Source of the DNA: Microbacteriaceae bacterium
Lineage (GTDB): Bacteria; Actinomycetota; Actinomycetes; Actinomycetales; Microbacteriaceae
Length of the DNA stretch: 8,261 bases
NCBI GenBank assembly: GCA_947453285.1
Contig: CANGGA010000042.1
Span: forward strand, 1 to 8,261
Direction: 5' to 3'
Position numbers and translations under genes: made by a program. A model generated the notes under the pieces. The model saw nothing but the letters and a program-made list of their open reading frames with translations, was not told the origin of the DNA and searched no databases. Each line of letters starts with the position of its first letter. Position 1 is the first letter of the stretch. Shown here in pieces: positions 1-7,246 of the stretch.

Positions 1-135
1 ACCAAGGGTTCGAAGTTGTCGGTAGAGCAAGAGCGCGAAGTGAACCTGTCGGCTTATTCGAAACTCGAGCCGCTGATTAGCGAGCTCATTGCTGCGCACT
101 CGGTGCGCATGGATGCGATTGGGCTAACCGCTTAG
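1..135 (+). CDS. C-terminal fragment of a probable ferritin-like (MiaE-like) protein
   Basis: Frame 1 is open from the window edge to the TAG at 133-135 and gives 44 residues; the start lies outside the window. The segment is helical in character and ends with a pattern of the type LI..H..RMDAIGLTA. I recall such endings (helix with an A-H-x-x-R-M motif, then a GL tail) from the actinobacterial ferritin-like fold-containing proteins encoded beside DUF3107 genes, for example the Rv3210c type. That family is related to tRNA-(ms2io6A) hydroxylase, but the actinobacterial members have no firmly established substrate. The assignment rests on this short tail and on the DUF3107 neighbour; the metal-binding helices are not visible. 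The alternative is the C-terminus of an unrelated protein, such as the DEAD-box helicase that is also common here. The coding call is firm; the family call is moderate. Confidence 0.5.
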   Translation, partial: TKGSKLSVEQEREVNLSAYSKLEPLISELIAAHSVRMDAIGLTA

Positions 136-149
136 TCAGACTGGCAAAA

Positions 150-177
150 CTCGTGACAGGCGAAAGCCATCCGTGAG
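150..177 (-). terminator. weak hairpin between convergent genes, possible minus-strand terminator
   Basis: An imperfect hairpin lies in the 47-bp gap between the stop codons at 135 and 183. The outer arm at 150-155 pairs with 172-177 (6 bp, two of them G-U). A 3-nt internal mismatch follows, then a 3-bp GGC/GCC stem closed by a GAAA tetraloop on the plus strand. Read on the minus strand it is followed directly by TTTT (complement of 146-149), as expected for a weak intrinsic terminator after the small membrane-protein gene. On the plus strand only A residues follow, so it would not serve the upstream gene in the same way. The stem is poor and the call is tentative. Confidence 0.3.
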
Positions 178-182
178 AAAAA

Positions 183-437
183 TTACTTGCTGCGGATTTT
201 TTCGATGCGCTTAGGTGCGATCCACATAACCGCCGGCATCGCCAACATCACGATGATCCAGATCCAAGCCTCGGTGTGAGAAAAGTTAATCCAGGTAAGT
301 GCTGTCCATAGAACTGCGCCGGTAACCAACGCGCTCGCGGCCGGAACCAGTGAGCCATACTTTACGCTCTTTAGGCCGATGTATGGGGCAACCAATCCAA
401 GGATTGCTGTGTAAATAACAAGGAATGCGATTTCCAT
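183..437 (-). CDS. small predicted integral membrane protein, function unknown
   Basis: The 84-residue protein runs from ATG at 437 to TAA at 183-185. Three hydrophobic segments at about residues 3-23, 29-50 and 57-74 are each long enough to span the membrane. Short basic stretches (LKSVKYG near 22-28, and a C-terminal PKRIEKIRSK tail) suggest a cytoplasmic C-terminus by the positive-inside rule. There is no cleavable signal peptide and no catalytic motif. I do not recognise the family; it resembles uncharacterised small membrane proteins of Microbacteriaceae. Its ATG shares one base with the TAA of the upstream DUF3107 gene (TAATG), and no strong Shine-Dalgarno precedes it, so translation is probably coupled and the two genes form one transcript. 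Any functional link to DUF3107 is inferred only from this coupling. Confidence 0.7.
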   Translation of the reverse strand: MEIAFLVIYTAILGLVAPYIGLKSVKYGSLVPAASALVTGAVLWTALTWINFSHTEAWIWIIVMLAMPAVMWIAPKRIEKIRSK

Positions 438-661
438 TAGGCGATGAATCCAACCCGGCGTGCTTCTTCAACGCCAATCTCAAGGTAAGTAATAGAAGAG
501 GTAGGGATGATGAACTTGCGGCCCTTGCTGTCGCTCAGGGTCAATAGCTTGGCCTCGGCGTTTAGGGCGCCGGCCACGATCTGCTCAATCTCAGCCGCCG
601 ACTGGTTGCTCTCGAATGCCAATTCTCTAGGGGAGTCTTTGATTCCGATTCGTACGTCCAT
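437..661 (-). CDS. DUF3107 family protein (TB9.4/Rv3208A-like)
   Basis: Seventy-four residues from ATG at 661 to TAA at 437-439. The sequence fits the actinobacterial DUF3107 pattern: an N-terminal strand MDVRIGIKDSPREL, a helix carrying A-A-E-I-E-Q-I-V, a central SDSKGRKFIIP strand-turn-strand, and the family-typical ending YLEIGVEEARRVGF. It has no membrane segment and no catalytic motif; the biochemical function of the family is unknown. An upstream in-frame TTG at 679 would add six residues. I prefer the ATG because GAAAGG (complement of 668-673) sits 6 nt before it, and MDVRIGI matches where family members usually begin. Transcription probably starts from the -10 box at 687-692, near position 680. 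The gene is divergent from adnA with only 35 bp between the start codons. The family call is confident. Confidence 0.87.
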   Translation of the reverse strand: MDVRIGIKDSPRELAFESNQSAAEIEQIVAGALNAEAKLLTLSDSKGRKFIIPTSSITYLEIGVEEARRVGFIA

Positions 662-667
662 GGGCTG

Positions 668-673
668 CCTTTC
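668..673 (-). promoter_or_regulatory. ribosome binding site of the DUF3107 gene
   Basis: On the minus strand the hexamer GAAAGG ends 6 nt before the ATG at 661. It is the reason for preferring this ATG over the TTG at 679, which has only a weak GACGAG before it. Confidence 0.6.
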
Positions 674-685
674 GCTCAACTCGTC

Positions 686-691
686 TAGATT
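686..691 (+). promoter_or_regulatory. candidate -10 box for adnAB, suggesting a leaderless mRNA
   Basis: TAGATT fits TANNNT and lies 5 nt before the ATG at 697, so the transcript would begin at or within a base of the start codon. Leaderless mRNAs are common in actinobacteria, and the absence of any ribosome binding site before 697 agrees with this. No clear -35 box and no LexA-type SOS palindrome is visible between 640 and 730, so DNA-damage control through LexA is not supported by sequence. Confidence 0.4.
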
Positions 692-692
692 A
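687..692 (-). promoter_or_regulatory. candidate -10 box for the DUF3107 operon
   Basis: The minus-strand hexamer TAATCT fits the actinobacterial TANNNT -10 pattern. A start 6-7 nt downstream falls near 680, leaving a 5' leader of about 19 nt that contains the GAAAGG ribosome site. I see no convincing -35 box 16-18 bp upstream. The box overlaps the plus-strand candidate by five bases. Confidence 0.4.
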
Positions 693-696
693 CGAC

Positions 697-3600
697 ATGT
701 CAGAGGGGTGGGTTATTCTCGGGGCAATGAAGAAATCTCGGGAGCAGCAGACAGCCCAATTTAGAAGGCACGGCGTTGTCGACAACACCGACTCGCTAGA
801 GCTGTCGCCCGGCCAACAAGAAATCGTAAATCTCGGCTTCGAGTCAATCGCGCTCGCGGTTGGCTGGCCTGGCAGCGGCAAAACCACGGCACTAAAGGCT
901 CACTTTCTGCACCTTGCTCGCATGAGTAACCCCGAAAAGCTCCTGGTCATTGCCGCAAACCGAACGGCCGCTGCAAAGTTGCGCGATGAACTCGCCATTG
1001 CCTATCAAGGTGCATCGCTGGGGCCGATGGCTCGCACGCTCAGCTCGATAGCATTCTCGATCTTGCGTCACAAAGCACTTCAGGCCGGCGAGCGGTTGCC
1101 CGAGTTGGTTAGCGGTTCAGAGCAAGATGTAATTCTCGGTGAAATCATCGAACTAATTGATGCCGGCAAACTTGCGCTGCCAAACTTTCCGAAGCACATC
1201 ACGACAACTGTCATGGGGCTTTCTGGTTTTCGAAACGAGCTCCGCGATCTCATCGCAGTAGCAATCGAACACTCAATCACCCCTGAGGCGCTGAGCAAGC
1301 TTGGCGTCGAAAAGAAGAAGCCTGAGTGGGTTGGTGTTGCCGAGATTTACGGTCACTACCTAGCCGAACTCGCGAAGCCCGAGAATTCTCATCGCTTCGA
1401 CCCATCGGCACTCTTGATAGAGGCTGCAAAAGTTGTTCGCGAGGGCATCGTTCCCGAGCAACTGAAAAATCAGGTCAAACGAATTCTGGTTGACGACGCG
1501 CAAGAACTTACTCCGGCTGCCGTCGACTTGCTTTGGGCGGTCACCGAAATGGGCAAGGGGTTGGCGTTATTTGGTGATCCCGACGTTTCAACTCTCGGCT
1601 TCAGAGCCGCCGACCCAGAAGCCATGCATCGATTTGTCGAAGCTTTGGCCAAGCAACGAGGCAAGCCTTTCGTTCAGGTTTACATTCACCCGCAGCACGC
1701 AACCCACCCGGCCGACATCGCTGAGGCCATCACCCGCATTACCCCGCGCATTCCGGTTGCCGCTGCAGGCCCGCAGCGTCAGGGCATGAAGCCAGCAGCC
1801 TCTGTCGATGCAGAGCCGGCGATCTCGGCACAGGTTTTTGCGCTCCAACAGGAAGAGTCTGGTTGGCTAGCCAATCAACTTCGTTCTATGCACCTAAACG
1901 AAGGCATTGCATTCAAAGACATGGCGGTTGTCGCCAGATCTCGAGATGAACTCGAAGAACTCGAAAACGCTTTGGCAGCAGAATCTGTTCCGGTTCGTAT
2001 AGTTGGCGCACAGTCGGCACTACGAGACGAATTCGGTGCCGTCAGCTATCTGCACCTGGCCGAGCAAGTTTTATCTGACAAAGAAATCACTCCCGAGAAG
2101 GCAATTGCGCTTTTGGCTGGGCCAATTGGTGGCTTCGATGCGATCACTCTAAGAAGATTGCGACGTGAACTTCGCAAGCAAGAACTCGATGGTGATGGAA
2201 CGCGCTCAAGTTCTGAATTGATCGCAAATCTATTCAGCGCTCCAGGCTCAGCAGACACCTTGCCGGGTGATGGCAAGCGTGCCGCAAGATTCATCCGGTT
2301 GTTCTTCGAACTGAAAGAAATAGCCGCCGACGAAACCAAAACCATCGAAGACCTGTTGTGGCATGCCTGGGTAAAGAGTGCGCCATCTAAAACCTGGCCA
2401 GAACTGGCTCGAGGCATCGAAGAAGTTGCCCTCCAAGCAAGTAGAAACCTCGATTCGGTTGTCGCACTGTTTGCGGCGGCGGCTCGATTTGTCGAACGCA
2501 ACCCTTCGGCACCGGCAACAGAATTTGTTGAGCAGCAGTTGGCTATGGCCCTGCCAGAAGATTCACTCTCTCTTGCTACGAATCTGAATCACTCGGTTTC
2601 GCTGCTAACCCCTTCGGCGCTTATCGGCAAACGCTTTCGTGTGGTTGCCCTTGCGCACATGCAAGAGGGAATCTGGCCGAACCTCAAGCCGCGTTCATCA
2701 CTTCTTGGTGCGGTCGCGCTCAACCAACTTCAGCGCGAACCAGGGCTTGATCCGAATGTTGACCAGCGAAGTGAACTGCCTGGCGAACTCCGCCTTCTCT
2801 ACAAGGCTGTCGGCGCTGCTACTGAACGCCTGCTGATTAGCGCCATCGATACCGAAGAAGAGCAGGTTTCACAATTCGTGCGCCTGCTGGTCGGTCGTGA
2901 CATCGAAACCAACGAATACATCCAAACTCGCCTGACTCTCAGGGGAATGGTCGGGCAACTTCGCCGCGAACTGGTTATGGCTAAAGACGAAGGTCAGCGC
3001 AATCACCTCGCCTTACAGCTGGCCCGCCTAGCTGCCGAAGGCGTGCCGGGCGCAACTCCAAGTCAGTGGCACGGACTTATGCCGTTATCGACCACCGAAC
3101 CGCTTGCCGAACTGCACGCAGCCGAAGACAGTGACAATCGATTGGTGTTGCACCCATCAGAGCTCGACAACTTCGTCAAATGCCCTCTGCACTGGTTCAT
3201 TGAAGCTCACGGAGGTCGCCAGGCGAACGTCACCACAAAAGTCGGAACGCTGATGCACGAAATTCTCGAGCAGGCCACCGAGTTCACTTATGACTCCTTT
3301 GACACAGCTGTCGAGTCAAAGTGGAACAGCCTCGAGTTCGAATCTGAATGGCAGAAGCAGGCAGAACGTCGACGAGTGTCACGAATGATCGTTCGATTGC
3401 TCGGCTATCTCGATGAATTCAAACGGGGCGAACGTCGAGTTATCGGCGTCGAAGAGAAGCTCAATTTTGAACTTGCCGGTGCTTGGGTCGACGGCAAAGC
3501 CGACCGCATCGAAATCGACGATCAGGGCTTTGTCACCATTGCCGACCTAAAGACCAGTCGCACCGAGGTCAAACAAGACGACACAGATAAGCATCTTCAG

Positions 3601-3942
3601 TTAGCCGTTTACCAATTGGCTGCGCTCAACGGTGGTTTCAAGCTAAACGGCATTCTCGAATCTGAACCACAGGGCGTCGGGGCAGTCTTGGTGCAAATCG
3701 GGCATGACAAAAAAGACAATCTCACCGAACCGATCGTCACCGAACAAACCAGCCTCAAGACCGAGGGCAGCCGCATGGTCGCCGCAATTGAAAACTTTAT
3801 GACCGAGATCGAAAAGATTACCGAGGGCATGCTTTTGGTCGATGCCGAGGTAACCGCGAACACCGGCCTTCACTGCTACGAGCGAAACCCATATGGTTCT
3901 TGCTCGTTGCACCTAATCGAGCAGGTGACCTATGGCGAATAA
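697..3942 (+). CDS. adnA: AdnA-type subunit: degenerate UvrD-like motor plus RecB-like nuclease
   Basis: At 1081 residues this is close to mycobacterial AdnA in size. AdnA pairs with AdnB in the cytoplasmic motor-nuclease that resects DNA double-strand breaks for recombination. The N-terminal helicase domain has Walker A GWPGSGKT (56-63, K62) and motif Ia-like VIAANRTAAAKL (84-95). Motif II is VDDAQ (265-269), where DExQ is usual, and motif III-like is FGDPDVSTLGFR (292-303). Motif IV lacks the usual Arg (about 326-337). Motif V is LLTPSALIGKRF (636-647), without the expected H..KGxE. Motif VI is ELRLLYKAVGAATER (697-711), without the TRAR arginines. The C-terminal PD-(D/E)XK nuclease is complete: H854, D936, D950-L-K952, Q968 and Y972. 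Fe-S type cysteines are C829, C1060 and C1069, but position 1063 is Arg. ATG 697 is chosen because of the -10 box at 686-691; ATG 727 (residue 11) is possible. The gene overlaps adnB by 11 bp. Confidence 0.86.
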   Translation: MSEGWVILGAMKKSREQQTAQFRRHGVVDNTDSLELSPGQQEIVNLGFESIALAVGWPGSGKTTALKAHFLHLARMSNPEKLLVIAANRTAAAKLRDELAIAYQGASLGPMARTLSSIAFSILRHKALQAGERLPELVSGSEQDVILGEIIELIDAGKLALPNFPKHITTTVMGLSGFRNELRDLIAVAIEHSITPEALSKLGVEKKKPEWVGVAEIYGHYLAELAKPENSHRFDPSALLIEAAKVVREGIVPEQLKNQVKRILVDDAQELTPAAVDLLWAVTEMGKGLALFGDPDVSTLGFRAADPEAMHRFVEALAKQRGKPFVQVYIHPQHATHPADIAEAITRITPRIPVAAAGPQRQGMKPAASVDAEPAISAQVFALQQEESGWLANQLRSMHLNEGIAFKDMAVVARSRDELEELENALAAESVPVRIVGAQSALRDEFGAVSYLHLAEQVLSDKEITPEKAIALLAGPIGGFDAITLRRLRRELRKQELDGDGTRSSSELIANLFSAPGSADTLPGDGKRAARFIRLFFELKEIAADETKTIEDLLWHAWVKSAPSKTWPELARGIEEVALQASRNLDSVVALFAAAARFVERNPSAPATEFVEQQLAMALPEDSLSLATNLNHSVSLLTPSALIGKRFRVVALAHMQEGIWPNLKPRSSLLGAVALNQLQREPGLDPNVDQRSELPGELRLLYKAVGAATERLLISAIDTEEEQVSQFVRLLVGRDIETNEYIQTRLTLRGMVGQLRRELVMAKDEGQRNHLALQLARLAAEGVPGATPSQWHGLMPLSTTEPLAELHAAEDSDNRLVLHPSELDNFVKCPLHWFIEAHGGRQANVTTKVGTLMHEILEQATEFTYDSFDTAVESKWNSLEFESEWQKQAERRRVSRMIVRLLGYLDEFKRGERRVIGVEEKLNFELAGAWVDGKADRIEIDDQGFVTIADLKTSRTEVKQDDTDKHLQLAVYQLAALNGGFKLNGILESEPQGVGAVLVQIGHDKKDNLTEPIVTEQTSLKTEGSRMVAAIENFMTEIEKITEGMLLVDAEVTANTGLHCYERNPYGSCSLHLIEQVTYGE
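3923..3928 (+). promoter_or_regulatory. ribosome binding site of adnB, inside the end of adnA
   Basis: AGGTGA is fully complementary to the UCACCU of the 16S rRNA tail and ends 3 nt before the ATG at 3932. It fixes the adnB start inside adnA and indicates coupled translation of the two subunits. Confidence 0.75.
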
Positions 3943-6900
3943 ACACAAATACTCGGCAAATGAAGTTTCGAAGGCGATGGGTGCTGCCTATGACCTAACC
4001 GACGAGCAAGTTGACGCCGTTGAGAATGCCTCGGTTACCGAGCCGGCGCTAGTTGTGGCCGGCGCCGGGTCTGGCAAGACCGAGCTCATGTCGGTGCGCG
4101 TTCCTTGGCTAGTGGCCAATGGTTACGCGCTTCCGCAAGAAATTCTGGGTCTAACCTTCACCCGCAAGGCTGCGGCCGAACTCTCAAAGCGAGTTTTCGA
4201 GAGCCTAGTGAAACTGCGTGATCTCACCGACTTGTGGCCGAAAGATTTGCCAGTCGACTTCACCCCACCAACAATCAGCACCTACAACTCATTTGCCAAT
4301 GGATTGTTTCGCGACTTTGCATTGCAGCTCGGCTATGAGGCTGATGCCACTCAGCTAACCGATGCAACTCAATTTCAATTGGCTCGCAAGTTTCTCTTTG
4401 AGAACGCGGCCGACATCGCACCCGAAATTCTCGAAATCGATTTCAACCCTGAGGCTTTGATCAAGAGCGTCGTAGAAATGTCGCAGACCATGACCGAAAA
4501 CTTGGTTACCAGCGAAGAAACCACAAACTACCTGACGAGCGTGATTGAACACCTTGATGCTCTGGTGAAGCGAGAAGGCGAATCAATCGATGCCAAGACT
4601 GCCAAAGAGGCAATTGAACTGCCTGAAAAATTGCGCAGGACCAAAGTCGTTGCGGTTCTCGCCGAAGCTTTCTTGCACTACAAACTTCGCGAAGGCAAAA
4701 TCGATTATTCAGATCAGGTTGGATTGGCCGAACGAGCCGTTCGCGAATTGCCACAGGTAGCCGAGCGCGAGCGCGCCGCCTTCAAACAAGTTTTGCTCGA
4801 TGAATATCAAGACACTTCTTATCTGCAGACTCGCTTGCTTGCCGGCCTCTTCAAAGATCACCCGGTGTTTGCCGTTGGCGACCCAAATCAAAGCATTTAC
4901 GGCTGGCGCGGAGCTAGCGCATCAAATTTGAGCGAATTTTCAACCGATTTCAGCAGCAAGAAAATCGAGCAATTCAAGTTGAGCACCAGTTGGCGCAACC
5001 CCTCGGGCGTTCTGAATCTCGCAAATCACTTGGCGTCACCCTTGTCACAGGCGCCGGCTTACCTAAGCGCAGAAGCCGCAGCAATCGTGTCAAACCTCGA
5101 AGTAGTTACCTTGAAACCCGCACCGGGCGCTGGGGTTGGCCAGGTCGACATCGAATTTGAGCAGAACCTAGACGACGAGGCAGCCGCCGTCGGCAAATGG
5201 TTCAGTGACCGATTTGAAGAGCCCTCTCGAAACGAAAAGGGCGGTCAGACTGCGGCACTCTTGCTGAGCAAGCGCGCAACCATGCAGAAATTCATCCGTG
5301 CCTTGCAAGAGGCAGGTCTCGAAGTTGAGGTCGTCGGCATTGGTGGGTTGCTCGAGATGCCAGAAATCGCAGACATTCGCTCTGCGCTTTCGGTTCTGGT
5401 GAATCCCGAATCAGGAACCGAACTAATTCGCCTGCTAACCGGTTCACGCTGGCGCATCGGTGCCCGCGACATCAACGAGCTATTCAAGTTCGCCAAGAAA
5501 CTAAATAGACGATTGAAAACCAAAGAGCAGCGATTGCTCGCAGATGGTCAAGAAGAGACCATTTCAATTGTCGATGCACTCGATCGATTCAACGACGAAA
5601 AAGAAATCGAAAACCACAACATAAGCGAAGAAGGTGTCGAGCGACTAAAGCAGGCAGCAAAGCTGTTCGCAGACATGCGCAAGAGAATTGGCTTGCCTCT
5701 TCCTGAGTTGGTTCGAGCTATCGTGGCCGAACTTTGGCTAGATATCGAACTCATGGCAAACCCATCTCGTCGCCACCCGATGATTCACATCAACGAATTT
5801 GTTTCAGTAGTTTCTAATTTTGCAGCTGGCAATAACTCGGCATCGGTTTCAAACTTGCTCGACTACCTGAAGTTTGCAGAGGGTCGTGAAAAACTTGAAG
5901 CGCCGCGCGCCAAGCCGCAAAACCGTGTTGTGCAGGTTTTGACAATTCACGGTGCGAAGGGTCTCGAGTGGGATTACGTCGCGATTCCACGCATGGTCAA
6001 CGGCGATCTGCCAACTGGCCCAACGCCAGGCGTTGGTTATTACGGCTGGATGGCAACCGGCAAGCTTCCGTATGCGCTTCGCGGTGATCACCGCACCCTG
6101 CCTGGGGCAGAGCTGCTTGCCGCCAGAAGCGCCGCCGAAGTAACGACCATTGTGAATGAATTCAAAGAAGGCGTAAAAGAGATGGAGGGCGCCGAAGACC
6201 GACGAGTCATGTACGTCGCAATTACCCGCCCTCGACACGCACTGCTGCTATCGGGCAGCTACTGGAAGCCAACCGCAGCAACCAAGCGCCCTTCGGCGCA
6301 GAAGCCGTCGGACTACCTAATCGAGGTTTTGGACTGTGCCGATTCGCCGGTCGACCCTAATTTCGAGTTGCCGGCAAAGGCATCAGATAAGCCAGAGCTT
6401 CTCAAGTCAGACGAGATTGAGGTTTGGCCAAGACCGATTTTCGGAAAAAAGACCGCTCAACGCATCGAAGATGCCGCTCAGCGAGTGCTCGCCGTTGACC
6501 CGAAAGTTATTCCTGCCACTGTCGATAACTCTCAGACCGCAGAGTTGATCTCTCGTCTGCTTCAAGAGCGAGACGTTCAAAACGAACAGCGCAAGTCGGT
6601 CGATTTTCCGGTGCGCATACCGGCATCTCGCTTCAAGGAGTTTTTAGAAGATCTAGGTGGGGTTGCCGATTCGTTCCTGCGCCCGATGCCGAGCCAGCCA
6701 TTCGCACAATCTCGCCGAGGAAATCTCTTTCACACCTGGGTCGAAAAGAAGTTCGCGCCAACCGTTTCAATGTTCGACGATGAAGATCTGAAGATTGAAG
6801 AAGTCGACCTTGACGACGCTGAAGGCTTTGTTTCAATCGAAGAATTGCAGGCTAATTTCGACAATTCGAAATATGCCGCAATGACGCCTATTGCTCTTGA

Positions 6901-7216
6901 GCAAGAAATCCAGCTAACCATTGGCGAGAACACATTCATCTGCAAGATGGATGCAATTTATCCAGATGGCGATGGAGTCGAAATCGTCGACTGGAAAACC
7001 AACAAGCCGCCAACCGAAAAAGACGACCTCTATCGACGCTCGTTGCAGCTTGCGCTATACCGCCTGGCATATGCAGAGTTCAACAAGATGCCAATCGAAA
7101 AGGTTAAAGCAAGCTTCTTCTTTGTGGGCGACAACGAAATTGTTAGCCCAGAGCTAATTCTCGGAAAGGCTCAGATTCTTGAAGCCTGGAACGAAGTGCT
7201 AGAGCAGGTCGTCTAA
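3932..7216 (+). CDS. adnB: AdnB-type subunit: active UvrD/Rep-family helicase fused to RecB-like nuclease
   Basis: The protein has 1094 residues, the usual AdnB size. All superfamily 1A motor motifs are intact: Q motif around Q26; Walker A GAGSGKT (44-50, K49); Ia LTFTRKAAAEL (74-84); Ib STYNSF (116-121); II LDEYQDT (289-295); III VGDPNQSIYGWRGA (315-328); IV TSWRNP (352-357); V LTIHGAKGLEWD (670-681); VI EDRRVMYVAITRPR (755-768). The nuclease domain follows a family-typical FLRPMPSQP (915-923): GNLFH (930-934, H934), D1007, D1020-W-K1022, Q1039 and Y1043. An acidic stretch (949-964) lies between the His and first Asp motifs. No Fe-S cysteines occur around the nuclease, and none are expected by comparison with AddA-like nucleases. 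In mycobacteria the AdnB motor drives translocation of the heterodimer. The start is set by AGGTGA at 3923-3928. The stop interlocks with that of the convergent gene. Confidence 0.92.
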   Translation: MANKHKYSANEVSKAMGAAYDLTDEQVDAVENASVTEPALVVAGAGSGKTELMSVRVPWLVANGYALPQEILGLTFTRKAAAELSKRVFESLVKLRDLTDLWPKDLPVDFTPPTISTYNSFANGLFRDFALQLGYEADATQLTDATQFQLARKFLFENAADIAPEILEIDFNPEALIKSVVEMSQTMTENLVTSEETTNYLTSVIEHLDALVKREGESIDAKTAKEAIELPEKLRRTKVVAVLAEAFLHYKLREGKIDYSDQVGLAERAVRELPQVAERERAAFKQVLLDEYQDTSYLQTRLLAGLFKDHPVFAVGDPNQSIYGWRGASASNLSEFSTDFSSKKIEQFKLSTSWRNPSGVLNLANHLASPLSQAPAYLSAEAAAIVSNLEVVTLKPAPGAGVGQVDIEFEQNLDDEAAAVGKWFSDRFEEPSRNEKGGQTAALLLSKRATMQKFIRALQEAGLEVEVVGIGGLLEMPEIADIRSALSVLVNPESGTELIRLLTGSRWRIGARDINELFKFAKKLNRRLKTKEQRLLADGQEETISIVDALDRFNDEKEIENHNISEEGVERLKQAAKLFADMRKRIGLPLPELVRAIVAELWLDIELMANPSRRHPMIHINEFVSVVSNFAAGNNSASVSNLLDYLKFAEGREKLEAPRAKPQNRVVQVLTIHGAKGLEWDYVAIPRMVNGDLPTGPTPGVGYYGWMATGKLPYALRGDHRTLPGAELLAARSAAEVTTIVNEFKEGVKEMEGAEDRRVMYVAITRPRHALLLSGSYWKPTAATKRPSAQKPSDYLIEVLDCADSPVDPNFELPAKASDKPELLKSDEIEVWPRPIFGKKTAQRIEDAAQRVLAVDPKVIPATVDNSQTAELISRLLQERDVQNEQRKSVDFPVRIPASRFKEFLEDLGGVADSFLRPMPSQPFAQSRRGNLFHTWVEKKFAPTVSMFDDEDLKIEEVDLDDAEGFVSIEELQANFDNSKYAAMTPIALEQEIQLTIGENTFICKMDAIYPDGDGVEIVDWKTNKPPTEKDDLYRRSLQLALYRLAYAEFNKMPIEKVKASFFFVGDNEIVSPELILGKAQILEAWNEVLEQVV

Positions 7217-7246
7217 AAGAGGTCTTCGTCTTTGACGATCTCTAGC
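7198..7246. terminator. long imperfect hairpin across interlocked convergent stop codons, possible bidirectional terminator
   Basis: Three paired blocks form one 17-bp stem. Positions 7198-7204 (GCTAGAG) pair with 7240-7246, 7209-7213 (TCGTC) with 7234-7238, and 7216-7220 (AAAGA) with 7229-7233. Bulges of 4 versus 1 nt and of 2 nt separate the blocks, and the loop at 7221-7228 is 8 nt. Both stop codons (7213-7215 minus, 7214-7216 plus) lie in the left half. Neither strand has a run of T after the stem, so a classical intrinsic terminator is not shown. U-tract-free hairpins are proposed as terminators in actinobacteria. It is the only strong structure I found at the junction, and there is no noncoding space for another. 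Confidence 0.45.

Noticed and set aside
677..679. TTG as the start of the DUF3107 gene
   Set aside because: The ATG at 661 has a better-spaced GAAAGG site and matches the usual family N-terminus; the TTG remains possible only as a leaderless start.
640..730. Possible LexA/SOS operator before adnA
   Set aside because: No palindrome close to the actinobacterial TCGAAC-N-GTTCGA pattern is present in the intergenic region.
507..764. Plus-strand 85-codon open frame across DUF3107 and the start of adnA
   Set aside because: It is antisense to the recognised DUF3107 gene and overlaps the adnA start in another frame, with no family resemblance.
1944..1967. Short tandem repeat of GAACTCGAA in adnA
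   Set aside because: It encodes the helical DELEELEN segment and has only two copies, so it reflects codon repetition rather than a repeat element.
2046..2501. 151-codon minus-strand open frame inside adnA
   Set aside because: It is fully contained in the well-supported adnA frame, has a composition typical of an antisense shadow (Ser/Arg/Ala-rich) and shows no domain motif or ribosome site.
5849..6238. 129-codon minus-strand open frame inside adnB
   Set aside because: It covers the region of adnB motifs V and VI, which are strongly conserved in the plus frame, and the antisense product has no recognisable features.
697..7216. A new defence or accessory system around a helicase-nuclease pair
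   Set aside because: Length, motif order, gene order and overlap all match the chromosomal AdnAB break-resection complex, and there are no transposase, toxin, methylase or CRISPR neighbours.
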